64,000 nt of DNA from Artemia franciscana (GCF_032884065.1 NC_088872.1:7868186-7932185), one strand, 5' to 3'; shown: positions 23,390 to 36,164, counted from the stretch's first letter. Notes: generated by a model not told the origin, from the sequence alone. Translations and numbers: made by a program.

Positions 23390-23880
23390 AAATTGCAGAT
23401 GTCTCAAAACTTTGTTCAGTTGTTTGTTTTAGAAAATGGTTGGAGTGGGAGGGGTGCTGGCTTCTATCAAATCACTTTAATCCTTAGAAAGGGCACTAGC
23501 TTCGAATTTCAAATCAAACGAACCCCATTTAAAGATTATACGAACACCAATTCCATAAGAATCTTATATGCCCCAGGGTATAACTTACTGCCCTTACCCC
23601 AGGGCTCTGGGGGGTTTTGTCAAAATTGGAGGTATTGTCTCATGTTTTTGGACTTTTTTGAATAAAACGGATGTCTCACAATTTCCATCAGATGCGTTTG
23701 GTGAAGAGGGGTAGTTGGAGGGTGCTACTTGCCCTACATTATTTTTACTCTAAAAAGGGAACTAGAAATTCCAATTTTTAACCAAATTAACCACCAAATG
23801 AGCCATTTATACAACTGTCCTTTCCGTAAAAACCTTAAATAGCCCTGGGGCTTATAACTTAAAACTGTTGTTCCATCAAA
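23390..23880. repeat. Family B repeat fragment
   Basis: Carries the family B order: TTGGAGTGGGAGGGGTGCTG, AAAGGGCACTAGC, TTATATGCCCCAGGGTATAAC, GGGCTCTGGGGGG, then a second partial unit to about 23880. Confidence 0.6.
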
Positions 23881-24189
23881 GAAAATTTGTTCCTTTTGCG
23901 AAAAAAGGGAGAAACGCTTTCTCATCTATGCTTTTTTTCGTGAAATGACTCATCTTCAAATTTTTCCTAGTTAATCTTCTACAATCCACTTTTTTTCATA
24001 TATATTCGATTGCTTTATTTGCTTGTTACTGCATACAAGAAATTAAGGGCCAAAGAAATTGCGTTAATCCCCAAGCAAAGTTTTCACTACCAATATAAAA
24101 CCCTGTCGATCAAATTGCATTTACTCACACATATATATGGGGGTTTCTGGGGGCAGTAGCCTTTTTCAAATCATAAAGGGAAATGAAAT

Positions 24190-24420
24190 GGGCCCAAATG
24201 AAAATTAAGAGCAGCATTAAGACTTAAACGTAAAGAAATTATTCTTTACATGACCCTCACGAACCCCGCTCTTTGGGGTAAAGCTAAAGTTTGAAACTTT
24301 TTATCCCGATTTTTTAAGGACAAAACACTGTTCAAACTCATTTAGGGTGTAGTTTCAGTTCATTTTATTTCTTTGTGTCGCCTTTCACTTTCATTGGCAA
24401 ACTAAACTATTGTTTTTATA
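24190..24420. repeat. Diverged family A foldback
   Basis: AAGAGCAGCATTAAGACTTAA on the left and TTTTATTTCTTTGTGTCGCC on the right are diverged arms of the CGAACAG foldback, around a CGCTCTTTGGGGTAAAG core. Confidence 0.5.
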
Positions 24421-24570
24421 ATATAATCTATGCAGAATCTAGAGCCTCTTTAGTCTCAAATCATGGGGCACGAGAAGATAGACCCCATCCTAATACGCAG
24501 CTATTATCTGTGTCAAAAATATCTGCAGGAACCCAATTAGAAAATTGAAACTGGAACGTAGATAGGAATC

Positions 24571-26010
24571 AAACAGTTCGTTGGCAACGAACTTTAAGTA
24601 AGGAGCGACCCGGCTTAATAGTAACCGAAACTCTAGAAAAAGGAATTTTGATAATAAGAGATACATCAAAAGAATAAGATTTTTATGTTGGTTTTAAATA
24701 TATAAGTCTTGTTAAGTTTAATTCTACCCATCAAAAGTTACAACCCTGAGAAAATTTGCCTTATTCTCGAAAAAAGGGGGAATCATCCCTTAAAAAGCAT
24801 AGAAGCTAAATGAAAATTAGATCATCAGATTCAGCGTATCAGAGGACTCTACTGTGGAAGTTTCAAGCTCCTATCTGCACAAATGTGTAATTTTATACTT
24901 CTTGACAGAAGAAAGATCGCGGATACGTGTTTATTTGTTTATTTTTTTTTTTTTTTTTCAGGGGTAGTCGTATCGACCCAGTGGTCCTAGAATGGCGGAA
25001 GAGGGCTCAATAGAAAAGAAATTAAAAGTTAAAGTGCCCTTTTTAAGTCACCAAAAAATCAGAGTGCAACTGGGCCCCCTCCCACACTCGTTTTCATCAA
25101 AAATGTGAAATAGCTGTTTTGTTCAGAATAGTCAAAGTATTTAATAACTGTGTCTTTGAGGACGACTTAATCTCCCAAAATCCCTGGGGGATGGGCTAAA
25201 AGTTAGGAGCTTTGCCCATTGTTTACATATAGCCTAGTATTGGGAAGTATACGGACGTTCTCAAGGGGAATTTTTTCTGGTGTGAGGGAGTAGGGGGAGA
25301 GGGTTACGTGTCAGGATCTTTCCATGGAGGAATTTATCCTGGGGGAACAGAATCTGCATGAAAGGGGTGCTATATTTTCCCAGCATTATTTTAAAAAAAT
25401 CAGAAATAAAAGAAACATGGTTTTTTACTAAAACCAAGGAGTAACATTAAAGCTTAAAACCAACAGAAATTATTGCTCTTGACACTAAGGTATTTCTAGT
25501 AATTTCAAAAGAGCTATGTATTCTACTCAAGTGGCTTTTGTGATTCAGGGGTCATTCTTAAAGAATTGGAACAAAATTCGAACTTTCGAAGCTCGAATTT
25601 TGTTCTAATTCTTTGAGAATGACCCTTGAATTACAAAGGCCATTTAATTAGAATACAAAGCTCTTTTAAAACTACAAAAAATACTATACCGTAAAGAGCG
25701 AGGTATTGATGAGGTGGCGAACCCCTTCATATTTTGTATATGAAGAAGTTCACCCCCCCCCCCCTCGTCAATACCTCGCTTTTTACGCTAAAATTTGAAT
25801 TTTGTTAAATAATGGACGATATGAACAATAATTTGTTTGTGTCATTTTCCAGCCAATCTTAGCATTTAATTTTACCTTAAGCAGCTTCATAACGTTGGTT
25901 TTTATAAGATGATAAACCAAAGATAATGTATGTCTTCGGCTTGTGAATGCTACTAAACAAAACAAAAGTTTTTTCCAGCTGAGAGTAAGGAAAACATTAA
26001 AAATTAAGAC
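24571..26010 (-). repeat. Family A repeat, inverted and rearranged
   Basis: Starts with TCAAACAGTTCGTTGGCAAC, then AAGTAAGGAGCGACCCGG, continues through the right half in reverse (TCAGATTCAGCGTATCAGAG; GATCGCGGATACGTG), and enters foldback modules at 25430-25800. A secondary perfect foldback around GAATTGGAACAAAATTCGA lies at 25560-25620. Confidence 0.75.
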
Positions 26011-26189
26011 GAACATAAATTATTACGCATATCCTCTAAAAAAATTTTCTATCATTCATTCCGGTAATATGAGAATTCCTCAACTCGTGACTTTCATTTT
26101 TATAAAAGTACTTTCGACCTCTTTAAACGTTTTGTTACTGTGCCTTACGAAATTTCCTGCGCTGCGCCTGTTTATGAATTAATAAAAAA

Positions 26190-27911
26190 AAACAATTTTT
26201 TTTTAACTGAGAGTAAGGAGCGACATTAAAACCTAAAACGAACAGAAATTACTTCGTATATAAAAGAGGCTGCTTCCTCATCAACGCTAAATTTGATAAA
26301 TCTTTACGCTAAAGTTCAACTCTTTCTCTCAACTCTTCTTTTTAAAACAGTAAAAAACTTTAGCGTAAAGAGCGGGGCGTTGATGAGGAAGCAGCCCCTT
26401 TCATATACGAAGTAATTTCTGTTCGTTTTAAGTTTTAATGTCGCTCCTTACTTTCAGTTAAAAAAACTTGTTTTTTCTTATTTAATTTCTGAACGTTTTT
26501 GAATCAATGCATGTTTTGATTTTGGTTCTCTGCAGAGGAATAATTAAAACTAAATTTGCATATTTTTTTTGGCTACATGGCTTTCTCATAATTTTGATCG
26601 AATGATTTTGAGAAAAAAAGAGCGGGGAAGGAAGCCTAGTTGCCCTCCGATTTTCGGTTAATTAAAAAGGCAACTAGAACTTTTAATTTTTTACGAATCT
26701 TTTTATTAGTAAAAGATATACGTAACTTATAAATTAGCTTACGTAAAGAACTTTTGTATTTTCATGTTTTTATTATATATATGAGGGGGTTCGTCCCCTC
26801 GTCAGTACCTCGCTCTTTACACTAAAGCATAAATCTTGTCCCAAATCATTAAGAATGACCCCTGAATCACAAGAGCCGTAGAATAAATAGTTGAAATTAT
26901 TAAAAATACTTTAGCGTAAAGAGCGAGGTATTAGGAGGAGGTGAGCCCCTCATATGGGTAATAATATCTATTCGTTTTAAGTTTTAATGCTGCTCCTTAT
27001 TTCCAGCTGAAAAAAAAACGTTATCATATTTATTTTTTCATTGTTTTACTTTTAAGTAATGCTAGTTTATCCTGCGCTACCTTCATGGAAATTTTCTTCC
27101 CCCATGACAAATTCCTCGATGGAAAGTTCCCCCAGCATATCCCCTCTTCTCAACCCCTGCCCCAACCAAAAAATTCTCTTGAAAACGCCTGTACACTTCC
27201 CAATAACCATTACTATATGTAAGCACTGGTCAAAGTTTGTAACTTGTAGCCCCTCCCACGGGGACTGTGGGGGAGTAAGTCGTCCTCAAAGACATAGTTA
27301 TAAGGTTTTTCGACTCCGTTGAATAAAATGGCTATCTCAGAATTTTGATCCGTTGACTTCGGGAAAATAATTAGCATGGGAGGGGGCCTAGGTACCCTCC
27401 AATTTTTTTGGTCACTTAAAAAAGACACTAGAACTTTTCATTTCCGTTAGAATGAGCCATCTCGCAACATTCTAGGACAACTGGGTCGATACAATTACCC
27501 CTGGAAAAAACACAAAAAAACAAACAAACAAACAAACAAATAAACAGATAAACACGCATCCGTGATCTGCCTTCTGGTAAAAAATACAAAATTCCACATT
27601 TTTGTAGATAGGAGCTTGAAACTTCTACAACAGGGTTCTCTGATACGCTGAATCTGATGGTGTGATTTTCGTTAAGATTTTATGACTTTTAAGGGGTGTT
27701 TCTCTATTTTCTAAATTAACGCTAATTTTTTCAGGCTCGTAACTTTTGACGGGTAAAACTAAACTTGATGAAACTTATATATTTAAAATCAGCATTAAAA
27801 TTCGATTCTTTTGTTGTAGCTATTGGTACCAAAATTCCATTTTTTAGAGTTTTGGTTACTATTGAGCCGGATCGCTCCTTACTACAGTTCGTTACCACGA
27901 ACAGTTTGATT
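26190..27911 (+). repeat. Family A repeat, near full length
   Basis: Same order as 2636-4322 at high identity: left foldback (26205-26465), ATGCATGTTTTGATTTTGG, the Tyr-like ACGTAACTTATAAATTAGC block, second inverted module near 26965-27010, right half, and terminal hairpin 27886-27906 followed by TTTGA. A long block around GTAAAGAGCGGGGCGTTGATG is shared almost exactly with 2756-2840, implying recent activity or conversion. Confidence 0.85.
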
Positions 27912-28039
27912 AGTTCTGCAAATATCGCTAATTTAAGTTAAGTGGGAGACTCTTTTCATAGAGAAATTTCTAGTGGAGGAAGGGAATTTCTTATGGAGGG
28001 GGAGTTGGATTTTCTTGACACTGTTTAAAAAGCGATCAG

Positions 28040-28680
28040 CAATTAAATAGAAAACAAGTTTTTTCAACTGAAAGCAAGAATCAACATTAAAACTTGAAAC
28101 GAACAGAAAATATTATGTATATGAGATTGGTTGCCACTCCTCAATAGCTCGCTCTTGCGCTGAAGTTTCTTTTTTAACTTTCAAAAGAAGGTATTACTCT
28201 AATTTAATACTCTTTGTGATTCAGGAGTCATTCTTAATCAACTGGAACAAAAATCAAACTTAGTTTATTATAAGGTTATTATTAGTTAAAAAATAACTTA
28301 AATTAATCTGCAAATTGTGTTTTAATTATTCATTGTCGGCGAGCCAAATTCAAAACCTACATTAATTTAAAAGTTTAGAAATTAAATAAAAAAGCAGGTT
28401 TTCGTTAACTGAAAATAAGGAGCGGCATCAACTTAAAACGAACAGAAATTATTTTTGTATATGAAAAGAGCTGTCTCCTCCTCACTACCTTGCTCTTTAA
28501 GGTAAATTTTTGTATTGCTTTATAAAGTAGAGTTGTAAGAAAGGGTCAAACTTCAGCGTAAAGAGGGGGCGTTGTAGAGGTGATAGCCCCTTTCATATAC
28601 GGAAGAATTTCTGTTTGTATTAATTTTTAATGCTACTCATTACTTTCAGTTAAAAAAAAACCTTGATTTTTTTTATTTGA
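28040..28680. repeat. Family A foldback modules
   Basis: Two left-end modules in series: CAACTGAAAGCAAGAATCAAC at 28065 and GTTAACTGAAAATAAGGAGC at 28407, the second paired with its inverse near 28610-28650. Confidence 0.65.
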
Positions 28681-29252
28681 TCCACTAAAGACACAGTCTA
28701 GATGTAGCACGCCCAGCTAAAGGCAAAATGGTCTTCATTATATGTGTTTGTTTTATTTTCCCCTTTTTTTGTTGTTGTTTGCTTTTTGTTGTCTTTTCTT
28801 TCTTTAGTTTTCTTTCTCCCGGTTTTCCCAGCCACAAACCCTTGTATGTGTTTTTTTTTTGGGGGGGGGGAGGGTATTGTATGCTTAATATTGAATATCT
28901 TACTTTCTAAAGGAAAAACAAATATCTATACGAAAAAGAAAGAAAATCTTACGAAGTTCTGGTATTTTTTGTTTGTTCAAGGAGTATTCAAAAGCCCTCT
29001 GGGTACTTTATTGGTCAGACATAGGTACTGCAAACTTTTTAGGGGGCTGAGGTCACATTTAGTGAGAACCCTATTTGCCAAAAATATAATAAAGACAGCA
29101 TAAGCAAGGACACATATAAATTATATATCAAAATTATCGCCTGTACACATTTTGTGTTTGTTCCACGTCAAGCTGAATTAAGTTAGGCCGGCTTTAATCT
29201 CTGTAAGTTAACAAAAGTAGTTAACAGAATTCTCCACTCAAAACCACTTTTC

Positions 29253-29477
29253 GTGCCTTGTATTAAGGGAACTTTTCATTACATTGAACTGCTTTCAATT
29301 CCTTCCGTTCGTGGATGTTTATCTAAAAAGGCTCAATCAACAAGGAAGCAATTGGACATCAATCATGCCTGTCTTGATTCTGGATTTTTTCAGTTGATGC
29401 GTAACCGATTAGAAAGAAGGGGAGACATCACCCTTAGAAACCCCTTTGAATGTCGATTAAGTCGGACTAGACGATAA
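29253..29477 (+). other. Unrecognised 74-codon open reading
   Basis: Open frame with balanced composition (RKQLDINHACLDSGFFQLMR; RRGDITLRNPFECRLSRTR), open upstream of the Met to about 29220 (VNRILHSKPLF). No family is recognised. It lies in a repeat-free patch (28900-29700) of the largest VGlut intron. It could be a relic of a mobile element protein or chance. Confidence 0.2.
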
Positions 29478-29794
29478 ATCGCTTTTCGATTTTGCCGAGA
29501 ATTTCCAATCTTGTTGAGTTTTCCTTACCAATGACTTTCCCTGGGATATTAAACTTTTTTTCAGTGTTTGTAGAATTTTCTTTGGAGGATAAATTAGACG
29601 AACTTTTTTAAGGAAAAAAATATATTTCAAATCATGGTGCAAAAAAAAAATTAGGGCTTCATTTGACAACAAAAGTATTTTAATTGTAAAACTAAGTGAG
29701 TGGACGGAATATACTCATCCATGTATGGTAGGTAAAGATTCAAAAACCAAGTGTTATCAAAGGCCAATAGAGTCTTAAAGATATTAAATGAAAA

Positions 29795-31014
29795 AAAAAG
29801 TTTTTTAACTGAAAGTAAGGAGCGGAATTAAAACTCAAAACGAACAGAAATTATTCCTTATATGAAAGGGGCTTTTCCCTCCTCAACGCCCCGCTAGTTA
29901 TGCTAAAGTTTTACTCTTTCTCTCAACTTAACTTTTTAAAACAGTAAAAACTTTAGCGTAACGAAATAGCAAAGGCCGTAGAATAAATAGTTGAAATTAC
30001 AAAAAAATATTCTTTAGCATAAAGAGTGAGGTATTTAGGAGAATATGGATGCCACACATGCGTAATAATTTCTGTTCGTTTTAAGCTGTAATGCGACTCC
30101 TTACTTTCAGTTAAAAATACTTTTCCATATTTATTTTTCAATTTTTTGTTTTAAATAGTGCTAGAATATCCTGCTCTCCCTTCATGGAAATTATCTTCTC
30201 CCATGAAAAATTCCTCTATGGAAATATCCTCCCACGTAACCCCTTCCCCTCAACCCCCTTCCCAATAAAAAAAATCCCCCTGAAAACGTCTGTACACTTC
30301 CCAATAACCATTACTATACCTAAACACTGGTCAAATTTTGTAACTTGCAGCCCCTCCCCCTTGGACAGTGAGGGAGTAAGTAGTCTCCAAAGACATTGTT
30401 ACTAGGTTTTTTGACCATGCTGAACAAACTGGCTAGCTCAAAATTTTGATCCGTTGACCTTGCGAAAGAATTAAGCGTGGGAGGGGGCCTAGGTGCCCTT
30501 TTCTATCGCTTAAAAAGGGCACCAGACCTTTTTTACTTTCGGTAGAATGAGCCATCTCACGATATTATAGCACCACTGGGTCGATACGATCACCCCTGGG
30601 GAAAAAAAGGAAATATACACGCAACCGTGATATATTGAAAAATAAAAAAATACGAATACGTGGGAAAAAATACGAAACTCTACATTTTTGTAGATAAGAG
30701 CTTGAAACTTCTACATTAGGGTTCTCTGATACGCTGAATGCGATGGTGTGATTTTCGTTAAGATTCTATGACTTTTAGGGGGCGTTTCTCTCTATTTTCC
30801 AAAATAAGGCAAATTTTCTCAGGCTCGTAACTTTTGATGGGTAAGACTAAATTTGATTAAGATTGATTAAATTTGATTAAATTTGATTAATCATCATAAA
30901 AATCCAATTCTTTCGATGCATCTATTAGTATCAAAATTTCGTTTTTCAGAGTTTCGTTTACTATTGAGCCGGGTCGCTCCTTACTACAGTTCGTTACCGC
31001 GAACTGTTTGATAT
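29795..31014 (+). repeat. Family A repeat, internally deleted
   Basis: Left foldback at 29810-29960 is fused to the second module (30060-30110); then the complete right half ending in the hairpin CAGTTCGTTACCGCGAACTG (30989-31008) followed by TTTGA. A GATTAAATTTGATTAA triplication occurs at 30850-30885. Confidence 0.8.
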
Positions 31015-31273
31015 GCAGCTTCCCAGTCTAATCTTATAAACCTGAAGATTGGATGTAAGTGAATAGTTGCCATCATGGATAGACTATTGCATAAAGTCAA
31101 TTGGTTTCATTAAAAGGTCATATAATCTATGAATGAATGAATGAATGAACTTTATTACCCGTAAAGTATAAAAAACACAAAGTACGGAGTATTATGAATA
31201 AATAAACAAAAATAAATACGATAAACAGCGAAGAAATACAAAATTGAAACTAACAAAAGATAATATGGATTAA

Positions 31274-33929
31274 TCAACCAGTATCAATATGGAAAAAAGC
31301 CTGCAGAGGGTCATAAACGTGAATAAAGTTGACAGTCTTTTTACATAAATCATCACTGGAAGACCGAATCCGAGAAGAAACATCTACTAAACCAAATCGA
31401 GCAATTATTTTTTTGTTTCGGGTCCATCTAGGAAGCCGGAGGAGGAATTTGCAATATCTGAAATAAGCCGTACGTAGAGTATGTCGATCTTTCTTACGAA
31501 ACAGATGAGCCATGCCTGATAAAAACAAAAGCACAGGGGCGCAATAAGCGTCATAAATCATGCACAAACCGTTGCGGTTATAACGGCTTTTGTTTGGGGA
31601 TATTTTTCCGTAAGCGACGCGTAGGTTTTTCACGGCTTGATTCACTAGGGATGAACAGGTAGCGGAAAGTGTTGGGCCGAAACACAGACCAAGCCAACTA
31701 ACTAAAGAAGAACATGGTAGAACTGCAGTCCCAGTAACGAATGGAGCGACCGCATAAGGGCTATTAAAACAAATAAACTCGCATTTAGACGCATTAACTG
31801 ACAGTCCAATCTTAGATAGTTCATTGGTTAATATAGTAAAATTAGAAAGCAATCCACGGCGAGTCCGGGCAACAAGAAGAACGTCATCTGCATATGCAAT
31901 AGAAGACAAACCAGTATTACCGTAAAAAAACAGAACTTCTAAGGGGACGCAGGCACGATGCAAGCACGCATTTAAATATACTAGGAGACAATACGGCACC
32001 TTGCCGAACTCCCTTATTAATTTTTACCGGGTCAGATATTTGGCCATTCCAGGTAACTTGAATTTTAGACTTTGAATACCAAGAAGACAATAAACTTAGT
32101 ACGGAAGGATTAACACCTGAAGACGCAAGGGAAAATAGAGCCTGAGAGTGCACAATATTGTCGAAAGCTCCAGAAATATCAACAGTAAGACAGTATAAAG
32201 ACATTTTAGCTTTTACGGCATCTTTCATGAGTCGGCTTAAAACATGATGTGCATGGGAGCAACCGAAACTTTTCCGAAAACCAAATTGAAAAGGCGTAAA
32301 ATCACAATTCGACTCAATTTCTGGTAGTAACAAATGTTCAAGCAACTTACTTAAGAAACACGATACTGTAATGGGACGATAATTCATACATGACGTGGGG
32401 TCCTTGCCTCGCTTTTGAATAGACGTTACACGGCCACAAAGGAAACTATCAGGAACAAGCGACTGTGCTAAGCAAGACTGGAAAAATATTTGTAAATGGT
32501 TAAGTAGAGCAGGACAATCATAAGTAAAAAATCGGTAAGAAAGGCCGTCACCATCAAGGCTATTTGAACGCTTAATTTTTCTTAAAGCCCGGCGAATTTC
32601 AGATATTGCTACAGGCTGGACATGAGCCTGCAGGAGACGGTATGGTAAAAGCGGTTTAAGCAACTTATAATAAAAAGACTGAAGAAAACTATTAAATACA
32701 CTGAACACACGCTTATAATGATCAACAAAATTAGCTAGCTGGAGACAAGATAGGGTAGATGGGGAACATTTCTCACTATTAATAACCTTATTCCAGGAGG
32801 CCTTATCGGTGGGGCCTGGCCATGCATTCAAGCGTGCCCTCTTCAAACTGGCCTTATATTCAAGTTTACACTTTTGTTTCAAAGAGAAAACAGCTCCGGA
32901 AGATGGTCGGTCACATGATATCCACATACGTAGCCAAAATTTGGCTTTTTGCTTAGCACGTTTTACTTCAGGATCAACGTTCCAATTAGGCTTTCTTGTA
33001 CCAATCCTAACTTTATCCACAGGCACTGCAGCTTTGGAAGCTGATTTAAGGCAATGGACGATTTGACAATAATAGAAATTTAGGTCAACTGTACTTGAAG
33101 GCGAGGAAACTGACGTTTGCAGCAGGTGATATGGCACTTTTATGGTTGAGAGTAAAGCAGTTAGCCTAGCAAGGTATAGTGGGACATTAGCACGATCCCA
33201 ATTCAACTTTATATGCCACTTCGGCTGAGCCGAAAGTATTTTGCCAGATAGCTCACAGGACAAATTACAGCTAAGAATAAGGTGATCGTCGTCAATCTTC
33301 TCTTCGTCCACCCTGACAATCGATGATATTAAGCTGGAACTGGAAGAGATCACGTGATCCAGGTTCGATTTTGAACAGCCTCTGTTATGAATATACGTGA
33401 ATGGGAGGCTCTTAACTGCGACGTGATATATGCTAGGAAGTGATTCTAGCAAGAGGATTGATCTATCGGAGGTACCAAGAATGTCACAGTTAAGGTCACC
33501 AGCTAAAACCCAATTTAGGTCTTTCAAACGTAGACTTTCGAGTAGAGACTTTAAACTGGAGCAACATTTAGCGAAAGATGTGAACGATGCTATAGAACGT
33601 CGATCGCAAGGTAAGTAAACGTTTATAAAGGCGGTACTGTCACATTGAATCGCTAAGATGTTATCATCACAATGAATCACAGAGGGATTTGATGGGGAAC
33701 GGAAAAAAATTGCTAGGCCACCGGAAGGGCGGCCTCTAGTTTTCTTGGCCTCTTGCGAAAAGAAATGGTGGACAGAAGATCGCTTCAGGCTAGAAACGTT
33801 TGATTTGGTCAAAAGATGTTCTTGCAAGAACACTATGTCATGGACTAATAATTCATTAATTAACAAGTCTTTGTCTTTTGTGCCGTTAATATTAAGAGAA
33901 GCAAAACTTAAAATAGTGGCTTGGTTCAT
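31274..33929 (-). pseudogene. LINE ORF2, endonuclease-reverse transcriptase, one frameshift
   Basis: Start ATG at 33929 overlaps the ORF1 stop. N-terminal APE-type endonuclease: LSFASLNING, VFLQEHLL, LAGDLNCDILG and SNLDHVIS. Reverse transcriptase: YRPITVSCFLSKLLEH, FGFRKSFGCSHAHH, LTVDISGAFDN, GVRQGAVLSPS and, after a shift of frame, IAYADDVLLVA. The frame breaks close to 31985, between the GAVLSP motif and LNACLHRAC, best explained by a small deletion. The remaining part runs open to 31274 with a thumb-like C-terminal region (RTAYFRYCKFLLRLPRW). About 885 residues in total; the frameshift removes the catalytic YADD from the product, so it is inactive as it stands. Confidence 0.88.
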
Positions 33930-35047
33930 TTTGGAGCAGAGTTCAGAGCGTGTTTTATCACTGGGCAATTCATACTATAGGAAACATGAGCTTCGCCGCA
34001 GTTGGCACATTTCGGAGCCTCTAAGCAAGGATTGTCTTTAGTATTGGAATGGCATCCAGAACATTTAGAGCACTTCATCTCATTCGGGGCACATGGGCAG
34101 TGAGCTAACGAATGATGGATACTTTGGCATCTAAGACACCGTCTGGGCAATTCTTTGTATTCCGATATTTTAAAAGACTCGTAACCCAAGCGCAGACCTG
34201 TAGCGATGGCAGATTTTAGTGCAGCGGAATCAAGGAACTCTAAACGGAATGTATGAGAAGAGCCGATCTGGCTGGCCTCAACAAGACCAGGAATAACGGA
34301 GATGAGTATACTGCTAGAAACACTGTCGGGAAGTCCCCTAATTACTCCAAGAGGTTTGCGATCAATCACTTTAGCAAGAATATTTGGATAGCTCGCAACA
34401 GCAGATGCGGCAAGAGAATTGGCGGAAACTTTATCCCGCGTAACAACAACCCATCTTTTCCTTACCGGATCGGACTTTACCGACACAATACCGTCATGTC
34501 CGGCGAAAGAATCAAGCTTTTCCTTGCGAGAAACGGGGTCTCTTAGTTCTGGAGGCGGATATTTAAGAACAACGGCGTACGAGGGTTTGTGATTGGTACC
34601 CTTACTATCTGAGACCAAAGAACTATTAATAGACGTTGTTGGACTATTGAGGTGAGCAAGCGATTTTAACTGATCAAGGCACTGGTTGACTTTGGCGGTA
34701 AGGATAGAATAAGCTGACGCCGGAATGCTAGGGACTTCAGAGGGGGATTTGATCACGAACTCTGGAATATCAATATTTTCTGCAGAGCAGCGAGAAAGAG
34801 TAGCGATAATGTCCGACAATGAACTATTCTTAGCACTGGGTCCCGAACGACGAGGTATAGGCTCATCTGGGAAGCAATTGCTATATAAAAGTTTCTTAGC
34901 TCCAAGAACATCTTCATACGGGAAAAAATCACTAGCGTATTTCACAATAGACTGATGGTCCAACCCCTCATCGAGATTTTGCTGAGCAAAATTCAAAACT
35001 GGGCAATAATAAAGCGTACTGGTATTCCAATTGTCCATGATAAGCAA
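33926..35047 (-). CDS. LINE ORF1, zinc-knuckle nucleic-acid-binding protein
   Basis: Intact 373-residue frame. The C-terminus has three knuckles: CLRCQSIHHSLAHC (CX2CX4HX4C), a second starting CSKCSGCH, and CANCGEAHVSYSMNC (CX2CX3HX6C). This trio is the Jockey/I-type Gag signature. Upstream of it the residues VVTRDKVSANSLAASAVASY and VIRGLPDSVSSSILISVIPG look like the RRM-type fold usual in these proteins. It would bind the element RNA to form the retrotransposition particle. Its stop overlaps the ORF2 start as ATGA, suggesting reinitiation for ORF2. No internal stop, so the insertion is fairly young. Confidence 0.85.
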   Translation of the reverse strand: MLIMDNWNTSTLYYCPVLNFAQQNLDEGLDHQSIVKYASDFFPYEDVLGAKKLLYSNCFPDEPIPRRSGPSAKNSSLSDIIATLSRCSAENIDIPEFVIKSPSEVPSIPASAYSILTAKVNQCLDQLKSLAHLNSPTTSINSSLVSDSKGTNHKPSYAVVLKYPPPELRDPVSRKEKLDSFAGHDGIVSVKSDPVRKRWVVVTRDKVSANSLAASAVASYPNILAKVIDRKPLGVIRGLPDSVSSSILISVIPGLVEASQIGSSHTFRLEFLDSAALKSAIATGLRLGYESFKISEYKELPRRCLRCQSIHHSLAHCPCAPNEMKCSKCSGCHSNTKDNPCLEAPKCANCGEAHVSYSMNCPVIKHALNSAPK

Positions 35048-35759
35048 ATTTCACTCACGGCTCGGCATCAGTCCAAAAACAATTAAGTGAAAAAGGTATA
35101 TCCACAGAGAAGTTCTCAATAAGCACAATTATGAAATGATCCGCACTGGCTAAATGAATGCAATGAGAATAAATAATAACTTATCTTTGAGTGGGGCTAG
35201 TAATCCAGTGATTTGCAAGTAATCCGAATATTTCAATGCACGACTCAGATGATAGTAGTGCTGAATACTAACTCACAGCCACAATCCATAAATAATCCTT
35301 AAGCCGTAATCGTATACAAGTTTATAAATTTATCGAACAAGTTTCAATTACAAGTTCAAAAGTATTTCACTCGTTATTTATTCCAAACAGGTACAGAGTT
35401 AATCCGGCTTAAATTCAATTAGTTGTTGACTGGTCAAATCACACGTCACAATTTTTTGGGCTCAAGGGATTAATTTTAAGTTTTGAGGGGTAGGGGGTCA
35501 CGCTTTTTTCTCTGGTCTTCACATCAGACTATCGGCCACAATTTTTCCGCTTTTCGAATGCCTTCGAACACACTAATTGGTTAGCTTATCAGAGTCTACC
35601 CAAGTAAAGAGTGAAGTGAGTCCTATGAATTATATTTCTTTTTTCTTTTCACCGAGGCACTTTGTGTGGAAGGTTTTGTCGGAAAAACTTTGGAGACGGC
35701 CTATTCAACTGGAAACTGAAAATCCCAGTAGGCCTACCCTTTTTCAGAGTAAATGCGAT

Positions 35760-36010
35760 TAGAGGGCAGGCTACCCCTCCATTCGCCATATTAACCAAAG
35801 CCATCAAATATATGTTGAGATAACCACTTTTTTCAGCATATTTTAAAAATAGCTATCCCTCTGGGATGATATCAAATATATGATATCATCAAATATATGC
35901 CAAAGTCATCAAATATATGTTTAGATAACCACTTTGTCAAGTATAGTTGAAAAATAACTATCCCTCTGGGATGACAACTCAACTCCCCACAGCCCTTGGC
36001 ACAAAGGCTG
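35760..36010. repeat. Family B fragment with internal duplication
   Basis: CATCAAATATATGTTGAGATAACCACTTT and AGCTATCCCTCTGGGATGA (given in part) occur twice, at about 35803-35872 and 35908-35974, with ATCAAATATATGATATCAT between them. Confidence 0.6.
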
Positions 36011-36164
36011 GAATTCATCCATTGCTTATACACAGTATTCTTTACTGGAAAATGGTGGGATATATGGCCCGTAGTGTCAAAAAAAGCTAAAGTGAAGTTT
36101 TCAGGGAACGTTGAGGGGAGTATTGATCTATATAAAAACACACTATGTGCATGCATATTGTAAA

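Larger units (their letters stand above)
31127..35480 (-). mobile_element. Non-LTR retrotransposon (LINE), Jockey/I-like
   Basis: Two-ORF element on the same strand as the host gene. ORF1 (35047-33926) is a zinc-knuckle RNA-binding protein; ORF2 (33929-31274) is endonuclease plus reverse transcriptase. The 3' end carries AATAAAG and a short (TTCA)n tail (31130-31151 as GAAT units). Such simple-repeat tails are typical of several LINE clades. The 5' end is uncertain: the G/C-richer, repeat-free stretch continues to about 35480. No target duplication could be fixed. No RNase H domain was seen. The clade call rests on the three-knuckle ORF1 and the RT motifs. Confidence 0.85.
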
